A stretch of 64,000 bases of DNA from Lacinutrix sp. Hel_I_90 (GCF_000934685.1 NZ_JYNQ01000001.1:682001-746000); one strand, 5' to 3'. Shown: positions 34,821 to 44,441, counted from the stretch's first letter. Translations and numbers: made by a program. Notes: generated by a model not told the origin, from the letters alone.

Positions 34821-34903
34821 ATAAAAAAAAGTTAATTAATAGCGATTATAAATTTCACCAAATTCTTAATGCTAGACAATACTCAAATTGAGTAATTTTA
34901 CTC

Positions 34904-35674
34904 TTACAAAAAACGGGTGTTCATTTTCAACATACCTATTAATTCTCCAGTTGAGGAAATTTTTAGTTTTTTTAAAATATTTCTTCTATGTGTATCCACA
35001 GTATGCGGACTAATATTCAATTTTTCCGAAATCTCCTTACTTGAGTAATCTAACACCAATAAGCGCACAATATCACGCTCTCTATTGCTAATCCCATGAT
35101 TTAATAACTTTTGAGAAAAGTTATTAAAATAGACGGTGTCATATTCTTTTTGTTCATTTAATAGTTTTGCCGTTGCTGTTATTGGCATTTTAATCATTGC
35201 ATCCAAAACGGTATAATGTGCTAAACCAATGATGGGTTTCATATCTGAATCGAAAGCTAAAGGTGTGGTATTCTGAATAATGTTTACATAATTGTCATTT
35301 GCATCTTTTAATCTAAAGTTCCAGGTATAATTGGCATTTTGTCTTTTACTTTCCGGAATTTCATGGAGTGTAAACTCCATTAATTCATTTAATGCACTTA
35401 GCCATAATTCGACATCTTCAGGATGAATTCGACTCCAGAAATAACGCATACCTTTAGCTTTAAGCTCATTGACGTCTAGACCTAAACAAGAATTAAAATT
35501 TTTACTGATGTATTCAAATTTTAAGTCCTGTGTATTAGTCACACAAAAAAAAGTAGAACTGTAAGGCAAGTAGGCATCTAATTCAATTACTTTTTTGATA
35601 TGGGTTTCAAGCGAAGGGTTGTCGTAAGATTCGAAAATTGACTTATAAAAATCTTTGATTTGGTTATATTTCAT
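34904..35674 (-). CDS. PAS-domain LuxR-type transcriptional regulator
   Basis: The 256-aa protein has a PAS_3-like sensor region (about 35-170, with DLKFEYISKNFNSCLGLDVN and YFWSRIHPEDVELWL) and a C-terminal LuxR-type HTH (about 190-250, ISNRERDIVRLLVLDYSSKE, then SPHTVDTHRRNILKKL). There is no receiver domain, so it probably senses a ligand or redox state directly. No clear target is adjacent. Confidence 0.87.
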   Translation of the reverse strand: MKYNQIKDFYKSIFESYDNPSLETHIKKVIELDAYLPYSSTFFCVTNTQDLKFEYISKNFNSCLGLDVNELKAKGMRYFWSRIHPEDVELWLSALNELMEFTLHEIPESKRQNANYTWNFRLKDANDNYVNIIQNTTPLAFDSDMKPIIGLAHYTVLDAMIKMPITATAKLLNEQKEYDTVYFNNFSQKLLNHGISNRERDIVRLLVLDYSSKEISEKLNISPHTVDTHRRNILKKLKISSTGELIGMLKMNTRFL

Positions 35675-35735
35675 AAATTGATAACGATAGGACTATAAAT
35701 TTATAAAAAATAAATTGTTAAAACCAAATTCTTTC

Positions 35736-36362
35736 TTAAGAAGGAAAACCAAGCAGCTCCCCCATTCCAACAGTAAATAACCAGCAGCCATAAATAGCAT
35801 GCTCGATGGTGACTAAAAGCGTTGATTTCGTTTTATAGAACGTAAAAGCAAATAATAATCCGCCGAAAAAAGTGAGAATAATCACCAAAATATTTGCAAA
35901 AAATAAATGTGCTAAACAAAAGATGGTAGCATTAATGAAGATAAGCAATTTTTTGTTTGTAAATAATGATTCATACCGCTGAAAATAAAAAGTGCGATAA
36001 ATTAATTCCTGCGGATATACTGAAAACAATGCATATATAAAAAGCAAAACCAGCCACAGTACTGGTTTATTTAAAACTACCTGAAAGAGACTGGCTTGAT
36101 CTGAAAAATAAACGAAAACGGTAGTAATGCTAGCAATAGCTATCAATTTTATAAGGGTTGTTTTAAAAAATGATTTCCAGTGTAAACCTTGAGCTATTCT
36201 AAATTTCATTTTTTCTACTTGCAATAGTACATAACCCACATATAAAAAACCAAAAAGACTCAGTGCTATTTTAATCCAAACAGGGAACGGAATAGCAAAA
36301 CTTACAGGAATTAAAATAAATAGTATAAAAAATTCTGTGAGTTTGTAAGCGGTTGATTGCAT
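35736..36362 (-). CDS. CPBP-type intramembrane protease (Abi family)
   Basis: This 208-aa membrane protein has about six helices. It shows the CPBP motif in a variant form, YPQELIYRTFYFQRYESL (QE instead of EE, then R), with later FCLAHLFFA and a third conserved His in TIEHAIYG. The family holds CAAX-processing homologues and bacteriocin self-immunity proteins. The substrate here is unknown. It lies 18 bp from the Lrp-type gene upstream on the same strand. Confidence 0.78.
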   Translation of the reverse strand: MQSTAYKLTEFFILFILIPVSFAIPFPVWIKIALSLFGFLYVGYVLLQVEKMKFRIAQGLHWKSFFKTTLIKLIAIASITTVFVYFSDQASLFQVVLNKPVLWLVLLFIYALFSVYPQELIYRTFYFQRYESLFTNKKLLIFINATIFCLAHLFFANILVIILTFFGGLLFAFTFYKTKSTLLVTIEHAIYGCWLFTVGMGELLGFPS

Positions 36363-36380
36363 ATTCTAAAGATACTATTT

Positions 36381-36839
36381 TTATACACTAATAGCCGTCG
36401 TGTGTTTCACTTCATTAATCATAAACATGCTATGCGTACTACCAATGTGGTTAATACTTGTTAATTTACTAACCATAAAGTCTCTAAACGCTTCCATATC
36501 TTTCACTAAAACCTTTAATAAGTAATCATAATCACCACTTATATGATAACATTCTGAAACTTCTTCAAGATTAGTAACTTCCTTTTCAAACTTAACCACA
36601 TAATCATGAGTATGCTGCGTAAGTTTAATATGGCAAAAGGCTACAAATGATTTATTTACCTTTTCTTTTTTAACTAATGCCACATACTTGTCTATAACCC
36701 CTAGTTTTTCTAGTTTTTTGATACGTTCATAGACAGCAGTTACTGATAAATCTAAAGCATGAGACAATTCTTTATTCGTTTTTTTACTGTCCTTTTGTAA
36801 TAATGTAATTAGTTTTTTATCAATAAGATCAAACTGCAT
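36381..36839 (-). CDS. Lrp/AsnC-family transcriptional regulator
   Basis: The 152-aa regulator has an N-terminal HTH (LITLLQKDSKKTNKELSHAL, then SVTAVYERIKKLEKLGVI) and a RAM/AsnC ligand-binding domain (ECYHISGDYDYLLKVLVKDM). Such proteins sense amino acids. It is divergent from the FMO / PLP-lyase / OsmC cluster across a 155-bp spacer. It is therefore likely to control those genes, perhaps responding to a sulfur or other amino acid. Confidence 0.92.
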   Translation of the reverse strand: MQFDLIDKKLITLLQKDSKKTNKELSHALDLSVTAVYERIKKLEKLGVIDKYVALVKKEKVNKSFVAFCHIKLTQHTHDYVVKFEKEVTNLEEVSECYHISGDYDYLLKVLVKDMEAFRDFMVSKLTSINHIGSTHSMFMINEVKHTTAISV

Positions 36840-36994
36840 ACTTGAAAAATTTTCTGTTAAGCGTGAATAAATACAAATTATAGTTTAAAATAAACTAAAT
36901 TAAGCAAATATAGTAGTTTTATTTTCCTAAATTAATCATTATGGTTGACTAATAATCTATTAAAACATAGTTTTGATAAAAATTAATCAATTTA

Positions 36995-38086
36995 ATGAAA
37001 GATTTTATTGTCATAGGAGGCGGCCAAGCTGGCTTATCGATTGCTTATTATTTAAAAAAACAAGGTCAAGATTTTCTGGTTGTAGATGCCAATGCTGAAG
37101 TCGGAGCACCGTGGTTAAAGCGTTGGGATTCTTTAAAATTATTTACACCATCAGAATTTAATAATTTACCTGGATTCCCTTTTCCTCATAAAAAAGGACA
37201 TTATGCAAGCAAATATGACGTTGCAGATTATTTAAAACAATACGTTTCCACTTTCGATATTCCTATTAGATTTAATGAAAAAATAATAACTTTAAAAAAA
37301 GAAGGCAGTCACTTTATTCTTAAAAGTGAAGGTAACGTATACAAAGCAAAAAATGTGATTGTATCTACTGGTCCTTTCCATACACCATTTATACCTGCGT
37401 GTCATTCAAAAATTGCCGATCCTATTTTTCAAATTCACAGCGAGTATTACAAAAATGCGAATCAATTACAAGATGGTGATACTTTAGTGGTTGGTGCTGG
37501 GGATTCTGGTGTGCAAATTCTTAAAGATATTTCTGAAACAAATAGAACTGTTTATTTTTCTGGAACCACTAACATAGCAACATTACCACAGGAAATCTTG
37601 GGAAAAACATTATGGTGGTGGTTTAAAAAAATAGGATTTTTAACGGTCACTAAGTATTCTTGGATTGGAAAAAAATTAGTATCAGGACGGCAACCGGTAA
37701 TAGGAACCAATGTTAAAAAATTGTTTAAAAAACCAAACATTCATTGTGTTGGCAGAACCTTAGATACCGATAAATATGATATTGTTTTTGAAGAAAAAAC
37801 TATTTCTTCTATAAAAAACATTATTTGGGCCACTGGGTTTAAACCCAATTTTGAATGGATAGAAAATGAACAATTGGATGCTGATAACTACCCAAAAAAC
37901 TACAGAGGGGTTAGTACTATAGAAGGCTTATATTATTTAGGCTTACCATGGTTACATACCAGAGGCTCCGCCACACTTGGCGGTGTAAAAAATGATGCCA
38001 AATATTTAAGTCAGTACATTTTAAAAACGATGCCGTCTATAAATACCGCACAAAAAGAAACGATAAAAGAATTAATCTCAACCTAA
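36995..38086 (+). CDS. Flavin-dependent monooxygenase (FMO/CzcO-like)
   Basis: The 363-aa NAD(P)-binding flavoprotein has the FAD motif VIGGGQAGLSIAYYL at the N-terminus, the NADPH motif VVGAGDSGVQIL near 165 and the conserved IIWATGFKPNF near 285. The CzcO/YpdJ type oxidises soft nucleophiles such as thioethers. It starts the cluster with a PLP-dependent lyase (12 bp on) and OsmC, so a sulfur-compound substrate is plausible, not shown. Confidence 0.88.
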   Translation: MKDFIVIGGGQAGLSIAYYLKKQGQDFLVVDANAEVGAPWLKRWDSLKLFTPSEFNNLPGFPFPHKKGHYASKYDVADYLKQYVSTFDIPIRFNEKIITLKKEGSHFILKSEGNVYKAKNVIVSTGPFHTPFIPACHSKIADPIFQIHSEYYKNANQLQDGDTLVVGAGDSGVQILKDISETNRTVYFSGTTNIATLPQEILGKTLWWWFKKIGFLTVTKYSWIGKKLVSGRQPVIGTNVKKLFKKPNIHCVGRTLDTDKYDIVFEEKTISSIKNIIWATGFKPNFEWIENEQLDADNYPKNYRGVSTIEGLYYLGLPWLHTRGSATLGGVKNDAKYLSQYILKTMPSINTAQKETIKELIST

Positions 38087-38098
38087 CTAGTCAAAAAA

Positions 38099-39376
38099 AT
38101 GAATAACAAAAACAACCTATGGCTAAACGATTTACAGCGTAAAAGAGAAAAAGGCCCTACACTTCACAAAGCTTCCTATTCTGAATTTAATGATTCTACA
38201 AAATCTGTTCATGCGGGACAATACAACGACCCAACTACCAGAGCCTTAGGGACACCCATTTTTCAATGTTCTACATTTTATTTAAATGAAGCGTCTTACA
38301 AAGCCATAGATGAAGGGCGTGGGAGAGATGAAATGATTTATTCAAGATACGGGAACCCTTCACAATGGAGTGTTCAAGAAAAACTATCTTCATTAGAAAA
38401 TGCCGAAAGTTCAATTGTATTTTCCTCAGGAATGGCAGCTATTTCGTCTACGCTATTAGCACTATTAGATAAAGGCAGTCACGTGGTCTCTTCAAGAGAT
38501 ATTTACGGAGGAACCTATAACTTTTTGTATGAAGATCTATACCGTTATGGGATGTCGGTAACTTTTACCTCTCCTACTAATATAGAGGCTATTGAAGCTG
38601 CAATACAAGAAAACACCAAAGTGTTGTATTTTGAAGCGCTAACAAATCCTTTACTAAAAATAACCCCATTAAAGGACTTAGTTGCTTTAGGTAAAAAACA
38701 CAACCTAAGAGTAATTATAGACAACACCTTTTTAACGCCTTACAATGTAAAACCTTTAGAATTAGGGGTTGATTTAGTCGTTAACTCTGCAACAAAATAT
38801 TTAAATGGTCATTCTGACTTAATTGGAGGAACCGTTTCTGGTTCTCGTAAACTAATAGACAGTATTTGGCCTCAAATGCTTAAAAACGGGGGTTCTATGG
38901 ATCCTCATGCCTGCTTTTTATTAGAGCGTAGTTTAAAGACCTTTGCACTTAGAATGCGTACTCATAATGACAATGCACTACAACTTGCCTATTTTTTGGA
39001 AGCAAATGAAAACATAAAAAGAGTCTACTATCCTGGATTACTTTCCCATAATCAATATGAGTTGGCGCAATCTCAAATGAAAGGAAAATATTCCGGAATG
39101 ATTAGCTTTGAGGTTCAAGGAGGCAACGAAAATGCTCATAAATTATTGAGTTACTTAAAACTACCAAAAGAAGCCACTAGTTTAGGAGGCGTAGAAAGTT
39201 TAATCTCGCTACCTTATAACACTTCACAAGCTTCATTAACTAAAGTACAGCAAAAAACCATAGGAATAAACGAAGGTCTTATTCGTTTATCTGTTGGTAT
39301 AGAAGATATTGAAGATCTCATTTTAGATTTTGAACAAGCAATTAATAACGTATTTAAAAAGGAACTTGTATGTTAA
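38099..39376 (+). CDS. Cys/Met-metabolism PLP enzyme (methionine gamma-lyase / cystathionine lyase type)
   Basis: The 425-aa fold-type I PLP enzyme shows the cofactor Lys K233 in NSATKYLNGHSD and the PLP-phosphate segment SSGMAAISSTLL, with YSRYGNPSQWSVQEKL and SLGGVESLISLP. An N-terminal extension of about 30 residues precedes the usual start. Members of this group are methionine gamma-lyase, cystathionine beta/gamma-lyase or O-acetylhomoserine sulfhydrylase; the sequence alone does not settle it. It overlaps the OsmC start by 7 bp. Confidence 0.88.
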   Translation: MNNKNNLWLNDLQRKREKGPTLHKASYSEFNDSTKSVHAGQYNDPTTRALGTPIFQCSTFYLNEASYKAIDEGRGRDEMIYSRYGNPSQWSVQEKLSSLENAESSIVFSSGMAAISSTLLALLDKGSHVVSSRDIYGGTYNFLYEDLYRYGMSVTFTSPTNIEAIEAAIQENTKVLYFEALTNPLLKITPLKDLVALGKKHNLRVIIDNTFLTPYNVKPLELGVDLVVNSATKYLNGHSDLIGGTVSGSRKLIDSIWPQMLKNGGSMDPHACFLLERSLKTFALRMRTHNDNALQLAYFLEANENIKRVYYPGLLSHNQYELAQSQMKGKYSGMISFEVQGGNENAHKLLSYLKLPKEATSLGGVESLISLPYNTSQASLTKVQQKTIGINEGLIRLSVGIEDIEDLILDFEQAINNVFKKELVC

Positions 39377-39921
39377 ACAACATTAACATCGCTGGACTAA
39401 GCGAATTTACTAATGAAGTAAAAGAAATTCCTACAGAAGGAAGAGCTTCTTATGGTATTACTCTTGACTGGGTAAGCGGTACAAAAACAAAAGTTAGTAC
39501 CAAGAATATGGTTTTAGGTCATCATAAAATAATAAGAGATTTTGAGTTTATGATAGACGAGCCTTCTCAATTATTAGGGGTTAACCATGCTCCAAATCCA
39601 GCAGAATATATGCTTGGGGGTTTAGCGGGTTGCATGGCAGTAACTTTCATGGCTGGAGCTACAGCTATGAATATTGAAATAAACGAATTAAAAATTGAAA
39701 TCGATGGTGAGTTAGATTTGAATGGGTTTCTAGGAATAAATGACAAAATAAACCCAGGTTTTCCGGAATTAAAATTCATTTTTCATGTAAACGGAAATGG
39801 CACCCAAGACGCTTATAATAAGCTTATTGAACGTGTAACGAAACATTCCCCTAACTTTAATACCATTAAAAACGAAGTAAGAATGATAGGAGCATTAAAA
39901 ACAGAAGCTCCTATAAACTAA
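39370..39921 (+). CDS. OsmC-family protein with only one of the two reactive Cys
   Basis: The 183-aa OsmC-like protein has the first peroxidatic Cys in GGLAGCMAVTFMAG. Where the second is usual (HCPV), it has KHSPNFNTI, a Ser. OsmC/Ohr enzymes reduce organic hydroperoxides through both cysteines; single-Cys relatives may have another job. Its start overlaps the end of the PLP-lyase gene, so the two are coupled. A terminator follows at once. Confidence 0.85.
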   Translation: MLNNINIAGLSEFTNEVKEIPTEGRASYGITLDWVSGTKTKVSTKNMVLGHHKIIRDFEFMIDEPSQLLGVNHAPNPAEYMLGGLAGCMAVTFMAGATAMNIEINELKIEIDGELDLNGFLGINDKINPGFPELKFIFHVNGNGTQDAYNKLIERVTKHSPNFNTIKNEVRMIGALKTEAPIN

Positions 39922-39923
39922 AT

Positions 39924-39960
39924 AAAAAAGGCCAGAACTCAGAGTTCTGGCCTTTTATAT
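39924..39960. terminator. Bidirectional terminator
   Basis: AAAAAAGGCCAGAACTC and GAGTTCTGGCCTTTTAT form a perfect GC-containing stem with a T-run, separating the OsmC gene from the convergent SPOR gene. Confidence 0.85.
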
Positions 39961-39976
39961 ATATAAACATAATGTT

Positions 39977-40600
39977 TTACCAAGCTTCTTCAATCTTGAT
40001 GCGCTTACCGTTTTCGTATGACGCGATAAAGGCATCTCTAAAACCTATTCTCAAGAGTTCCTTTCTAAAACGTTGTGCTTCATCTAGATTGTCAAAACTA
40101 CCAATAGAATACTTGTAGAATTCATCTTCTTCAAATTCCTTAAAATTTAAAAAAGAATCAGAATAGGTAGATACCATGCGCTCTTCAAAAGCGCCAACTT
40201 GTACGGCATAAACAAACTCACCTTCTACCGAAGCTCGCGACTCTTCCTGCTCAATGTTATTAGATGCTAAAAGAGCTGTGTCGCCTTCACTTTCGCCATA
40301 GTTACCAAGTTGTGTTTCTAATGAGTCAATTTTAACCGTTTCATACAGTTTAAATCCATCCTTTTTAAGCGCACTTTCATTTATTAAAGTAGCAGGACTA
40401 GCAAAGTATGTGGCAATACCAATAATTAAAAAAAGCAGAAACACTGACGAAATTCCAATAAAAATATTGCGTTGATCCTTTAGAGTCTGCGTTTTTTCGC
40501 GCTCTCTGTAAAAGTTAGTTTCAAATTGTTTTTGTTCTTTTTTACTAATATCTATTTGCTCATGCATAGCAACTAGATCGTTTTCATCGATGAATGGCAT
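39977..40600 (-). CDS. SPOR-domain membrane protein
   Basis: The 207-aa protein has a cytoplasmic helical N-terminus (1-45), one membrane helix (about 48-68, IFIGISSVFLLFLIIGIATYF) and a C-terminal SPOR domain (about 130-205, VYAVQVGAFEERM, then YKYSIGSFDNLDEAQRFRKE). SPOR domains bind denuded peptidoglycan at division sites. It probably acts in the envelope during cell division. Confidence 0.88.
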   Translation of the reverse strand: MPFIDENDLVAMHEQIDISKKEQKQFETNFYREREKTQTLKDQRNIFIGISSVFLLFLIIGIATYFASPATLINESALKKDGFKLYETVKIDSLETQLGNYGESEGDTALLASNNIEQEESRASVEGEFVYAVQVGAFEERMVSTYSDSFLNFKEFEEDEFYKYSIGSFDNLDEAQRFRKELLRIGFRDAFIASYENGKRIKIEEAW

Positions 40601-40716
40601 AATTGTAGGTCGTTCGGGTTAATAGGGTTGCAATATAATAATTTTTAATTATGTGGTCAATTCATTTTTACTTTATAGTAAAATAAAAATAATATAACTA
40701 TTTGATATGTTGTTTT

Positions 40717-41738
40717 TTAAACACCTTTCATTCGCTGCCATAGTTCAGACATTGCAGCACCAAAACTGCCTATCCTGGGCTCAAAATCTTTCATATTAAG
40801 TCTGTCATTCTCTTTGAAAAGCTGAAAACTAAATACAGATTCATAACCTTTTTCTGTTTTCAATAACGGATATCGTAAGTCATTATATAAGTACTCGTTT
40901 TCTGAAGTTCTCTGAACATTAAAATAATCTTTACTAAACCATGCTAAGTCTCTCATGTCTTGAAATTCTACTTTAGAAATCGATCGTGTTTTTGGAATTT
41001 TTTGCCATTCAGAAAAACGAGGCTCTGCGTCTAATAAGGAATAGAATGCGATGTGATACTCTGTTTTCGTTTCAGCAATACCATACCATAAAATATTATT
41101 TAAAAGCGTAGGTTGTGCACTATAGCGTGTATATTCTATAGAGTTTTCAGTTAAAGATTTTTCGAAAACAGAATCTACATAATACTTATTTCCAATGGTG
41201 AGTAACAGATATGCAGAACTAATACCTATCCCCAATCGCAGCAAACGTTTTCGTTTTGTCGCTGTTCTTCTGTAGCACATTAAAACTAACATACAAATCA
41301 AAAAGGGAAAAGTATACAAGGGGTCTAGAACAGCAATGTTATTAAACGCCACCCGATAATTTGAAAAGGGAGCAAATAGTTGCGTACCATAAGGTGTGAA
41401 ACAATCTAAAATTGGGTGTGTAAATAAGGCTAAAAAGAATAACAAAATCCACTCTTTTAGTGTTGTAGTTTCTTGGCGTTTACCTGAATTATATAGCTTA
41501 TAAACCAGCCACCCAAAGAGAAACGCACCTAAAACCGAAAACAAAATGGAATGCATAAAGCCACGATGAAAAAGCATCGCATCAATTTTATTACCGTATA
41601 AAATGTTCCCTATAAAAACATCTAAATCTGGAATAGTGCCTCCAATGGCTCCAAAGAGCAATGCCTTATTTCCTATTTTTTTCCTAAAACCGCTTCACCG
41701 CAAGCCGCCCCGAGTACAATTTGAGTTAATGAATCCAT
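40717..41738 (-). CDS. YdjM-like (DUF457) membrane hydrolase, split at an A7 tract
   Basis: The intact-looking part (40717-41661, about 314 aa) starts with LFGAIGGTIPDLDVFIG and has the HRGFMHS motif and five or so membrane helices. The true N-terminus is 77 bp upstream: ATG at 41738 reads MDSLTQIVLGAACGEAVLGK, the conserved family start, then hits TAG right after GGA-AAA-AAA. A -1 shift on the seven A (41676-41682 on the plus strand as T7) restores IGNKALLFGAIGG exactly. So either a programmed -1 frameshift on A_AAA_AAA, slippage of RNA polymerase, or an indel in the sequence is involved. The family is metal-dependent and membrane-bound (LexA-binding in E. coli YdjM). Confidence 0.8.
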
Positions 41739-41824
41739 ATAAAAGGCTAAGTTACAGTAAGCTATTGAATTTGCATAGCTTATTGTAAAATCGTAACATT
41801 ACAATTCTAAAAAAACAAACCGAA

Positions 41825-43291
41825 ATGCAAGACGAAAACCTTTCGAAAATTGATATTGAAGACCAAAATATTAGAGATAATAAAGAACTTAATATCTGGG
41901 AGGCTATGGTTCCTGTTATTATTTTAATGGGGTTATTAGCGTATAATATCTTTTTTGTTGACGGTCAAGAATGGTTTGGTACTTACACCAATCAAATTAT
42001 TTTATTATTGGGAGGTGGCGTGGCCATGATTGGGGGATTTTTAAACAAAGTGTCTTTTCGTGTGATGCTAAAAGAAATCTGGGAAAATTTAAGAAGTGTT
42101 TTTGTTCCAATAATGATTCTTTTTTTAGTGGGAGCATTAGCGGGAACCTGGTTGGTTAGTGGTATCATACCCGCAATGGTGTATTATGGGCTTCAAGTAT
42201 TAAATCCATCTATATTTTTACCGGCTTCGGTCATTATTGCTGCTATTATTTCTATTGCTACTGGAAGCTCATGGACAACTTCTGCAACCGTTGGTATAGC
42301 TTTAATTGGCATTGGTAGTGCGTTGGGCATTCCAGCTGGTATGATAGCTGGTGCTGTTATTTCTGGGGCTTATTTTGGAGATAAAATGTCTCCATTAAGT
42401 GACACTACAAATTTAGCTCCTGCCATGGCTGGAACAGATTTATTTACGCATATTCGTTATATGACCATCACAACCGTACCAACAATAATAATCACTTTAA
42501 TTGCTTTCACGTTTATGAGTATGACGGTGGACACAAAAGGAAGTGCTGATATTAGTGACTTTTTAGCGACGATAGATTCTACTTTTTATATAACACCTTG
42601 GCTATTTACGGTACCTGCAGTAGTTATCGTTCTTATTTTATTTAAAACTAAGCCCCTAATCGCTTTAGCCACGGGCGTAATTTTAGCTGCTATTTTTGCC
42701 TTTGTTTTTCAGCCAAATATTCTAAATAGTATTGCTGATTCAAAATTAGGCGCAATTACTAATGCTGTTTTAACAGACACGAGCATTATTACAGACAACG
42801 AAAAACTTAATGATTTATTTAGTTCTGGCGGAATGAATGGCATGCTTTGGACCATTTTTCTAATTTGTTGTGCTATGGTTTTTGGCGGCGTGATGGATGC
42901 TATTGGTGCCTTAGCCAGAATTACTAAAGAGTTATTAAAATTAGCAACCTCAGTATTTGGCTTATTTGCCAGTACCGTAGTGAGTTGTTTGGGATTAAAT
43001 GTTATCGCTTCAGATCAATATTTAGCCTTAGTAATTCCTGGGAAAATGTTTAAAAAAGCATACGAAGATCGCGGTTTAGCCCCAGAAAACCTAAGTCGTA
43101 CATTAGAAGATTCTGGAACAGTAACCTCTGTTTTAATTCCTTGGAATACTTGTGGTGCTTACCAAAGTGGTGTTTTAGGCGTTGGCGTTGGCGAATATTT
43201 CATATATGCTATTTTTAACTGGCTGAGTCCGTTTACCACATTATTTTTTGCTGCACTTAATATTAAAATAAGACAATTGAAAGCTAAATAA
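41825..43291 (+). CDS. nhaC: NhaC-family Na+/H+ antiporter
   Basis: This 488-aa membrane protein has about 11-12 helices. The family signature GDKMSPLSDTTNLAPAMAG is present near residue 188, with ATGSSWTTSATVG before it and DSGTVTSVLIPWNTCGAY near the C-terminus. It exports Na+ in exchange for protons, which suits a marine species. It is followed by a strong palindromic terminator. Confidence 0.92.
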   Translation: MQDENLSKIDIEDQNIRDNKELNIWEAMVPVIILMGLLAYNIFFVDGQEWFGTYTNQIILLLGGGVAMIGGFLNKVSFRVMLKEIWENLRSVFVPIMILFLVGALAGTWLVSGIIPAMVYYGLQVLNPSIFLPASVIIAAIISIATGSSWTTSATVGIALIGIGSALGIPAGMIAGAVISGAYFGDKMSPLSDTTNLAPAMAGTDLFTHIRYMTITTVPTIIITLIAFTFMSMTVDTKGSADISDFLATIDSTFYITPWLFTVPAVVIVLILFKTKPLIALATGVILAAIFAFVFQPNILNSIADSKLGAITNAVLTDTSIITDNEKLNDLFSSGGMNGMLWTIFLICCAMVFGGVMDAIGALARITKELLKLATSVFGLFASTVVSCLGLNVIASDQYLALVIPGKMFKKAYEDRGLAPENLSRTLEDSGTVTSVLIPWNTCGAYQSGVLGVGVGEYFIYAIFNWLSPFTTLFFAALNIKIRQLKAK

Positions 43292-43334
43292 TTGTAAATT
43301 ATAGCTTTATAATTTTACTATAATCAAAACTTAT

Positions 43335-43366
43335 AGCCTAATAAAATTTTAAAATTTTATTAGGCT
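43335..43366. terminator. Perfect 16-bp palindromic terminator
   Basis: AGCCTAATAAAATTTT and AAAATTTTATTAGGCT form an uninterrupted 32-base palindrome followed by TATTTTATTT. It ends nhaC transcription and precedes the peroxiredoxin promoter. Confidence 0.85.
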
Positions 43367-43387
43367 TATTTTATTTAAGGACTGCTG

Positions 43388-43395
43388 TACTTTTG
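43388..43395 (+). promoter_or_regulatory. -7 promoter element of the peroxiredoxin operon
   Basis: TACTTTTG matches the Bacteroidota -7 consensus TAnnTTTG exactly and lies 42 bp before the peroxiredoxin ATG. A clear -33 TTG is not seen. Confidence 0.55.
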
Positions 43396-43436
43396 TACCC
43401 TTACAAAACAAAATATTAATTATAAAATTTTAAAAA

Positions 43437-44081
43437 ATGGCAATAGTAGGAAAACAATTTCCAAACTTAAATGTGGATGCAATGAACGAGATGGGTGATA
43501 CCTTTAAATTAAACGTTCTTGAAGAAGCAAAAAAGAACAAGAAAAAAGTATTATTATTCTGGTATCCCAAAGATTTCACTTTTGTTTGTCCAACAGAATT
43601 GCATGCTTTTGAAGCTGCCAAAGCAGAGTTTGAAAAAAGAAATACGATCGTCATTGGTGCCTCTTGTGATACACCAGAAGTGCACTTTGCATGGTTAAAC
43701 ACTCCAAAAGATAATGGTGGTATTGAAGGTGTTACTTACCCAATTTTAGCAGATTCTAACCGTAATTTGGCTTCTACTTTAGGCATCTTAGATATTACTA
43801 ACGAAACATACAATGATGAAACAGGCGTTGTGACTGTTGAAGGTGACAATGTAACCTACAGAGCAACTTATGTTATAGATGAAGATGGTATTGTACAACA
43901 CGAAGGTGTAAACAACATGCCAATTGGTAGAAATGTTAATGAGTTTTTGCGTATTATCGATGCCTTAACACACGTTCAAGAAAAAGGTGAAGTTTGTCCT
44001 GCAAATTGGGAAGAAGGAAAAGATGCTATGAGTGCTAACAGATTAGGAACTGCTGAATATTTGGCTAATCACGTAAACTAA
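43437..44081 (+). CDS. 2-Cys peroxiredoxin (AhpC/TSA family)
   Basis: This 214-aa peroxidase reduces hydrogen and alkyl peroxides. The peroxidatic Cys C51 sits in FTFVCPTELHAFEAAKAEF and the resolving Cys C187 in GEVCPANWEEGKD. A third Cys is in GASCDTPEV. The thioredoxin-like gene 7 bp downstream is the natural reductant. Single operon with two following genes. Confidence 0.93.
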   Translation: MAIVGKQFPNLNVDAMNEMGDTFKLNVLEEAKKNKKKVLLFWYPKDFTFVCPTELHAFEAAKAEFEKRNTIVIGASCDTPEVHFAWLNTPKDNGGIEGVTYPILADSNRNLASTLGILDITNETYNDETGVVTVEGDNVTYRATYVIDEDGIVQHEGVNNMPIGRNVNEFLRIIDALTHVQEKGEVCPANWEEGKDAMSANRLGTAEYLANHVN

Positions 44082-44087
44082 TTTATC

Positions 44088-44396
44088 ATGGTTCAAGAAT
44101 TAAGTCAAGACAACTTATCAGAAATTATTGCTGCGAACGACACTGTTGTCGTGCAATACTCTGCAACTTGGTGTGGTAACTGTCGTATTATGAAACCAAA
44201 AGTTAAGAAATTAGCTGGCGAATTAGAAAACATAACCTTTGTTATCGCTGACGCGGAAAAATTTCCTGAATCAAGACAATTAGCGACCGTTGATAATTTA
44301 CCAACGTTTGCAACATTTAAAGGCGGGAAATTTGTAAATCAAACACAGACTAACAAATTTGACGTTTTAAAAGCATTAGTTGACGAAGTAGCATAA
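44088..44396 (+). CDS. Thioredoxin-family protein with CGNC active site
   Basis: This is a 102-aa single-domain thioredoxin fold. The active site is WCGNCRIMKP rather than WCGPC; the cis-Pro is in NLPTFATF. A change from Pro to Asn should alter redox potential. Its place directly after the peroxiredoxin (7 bp) suggests it reduces that enzyme. It lacks a signal peptide, so it is cytoplasmic. Confidence 0.9.
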   Translation: MVQELSQDNLSEIIAANDTVVVQYSATWCGNCRIMKPKVKKLAGELENITFVIADAEKFPESRQLATVDNLPTFATFKGGKFVNQTQTNKFDVLKALVDEVA

Positions 44397-44441
44397 AAAA
44401 AATGCTTTTTGTTTTAACGGAAATTATAAATTTATTTATCA

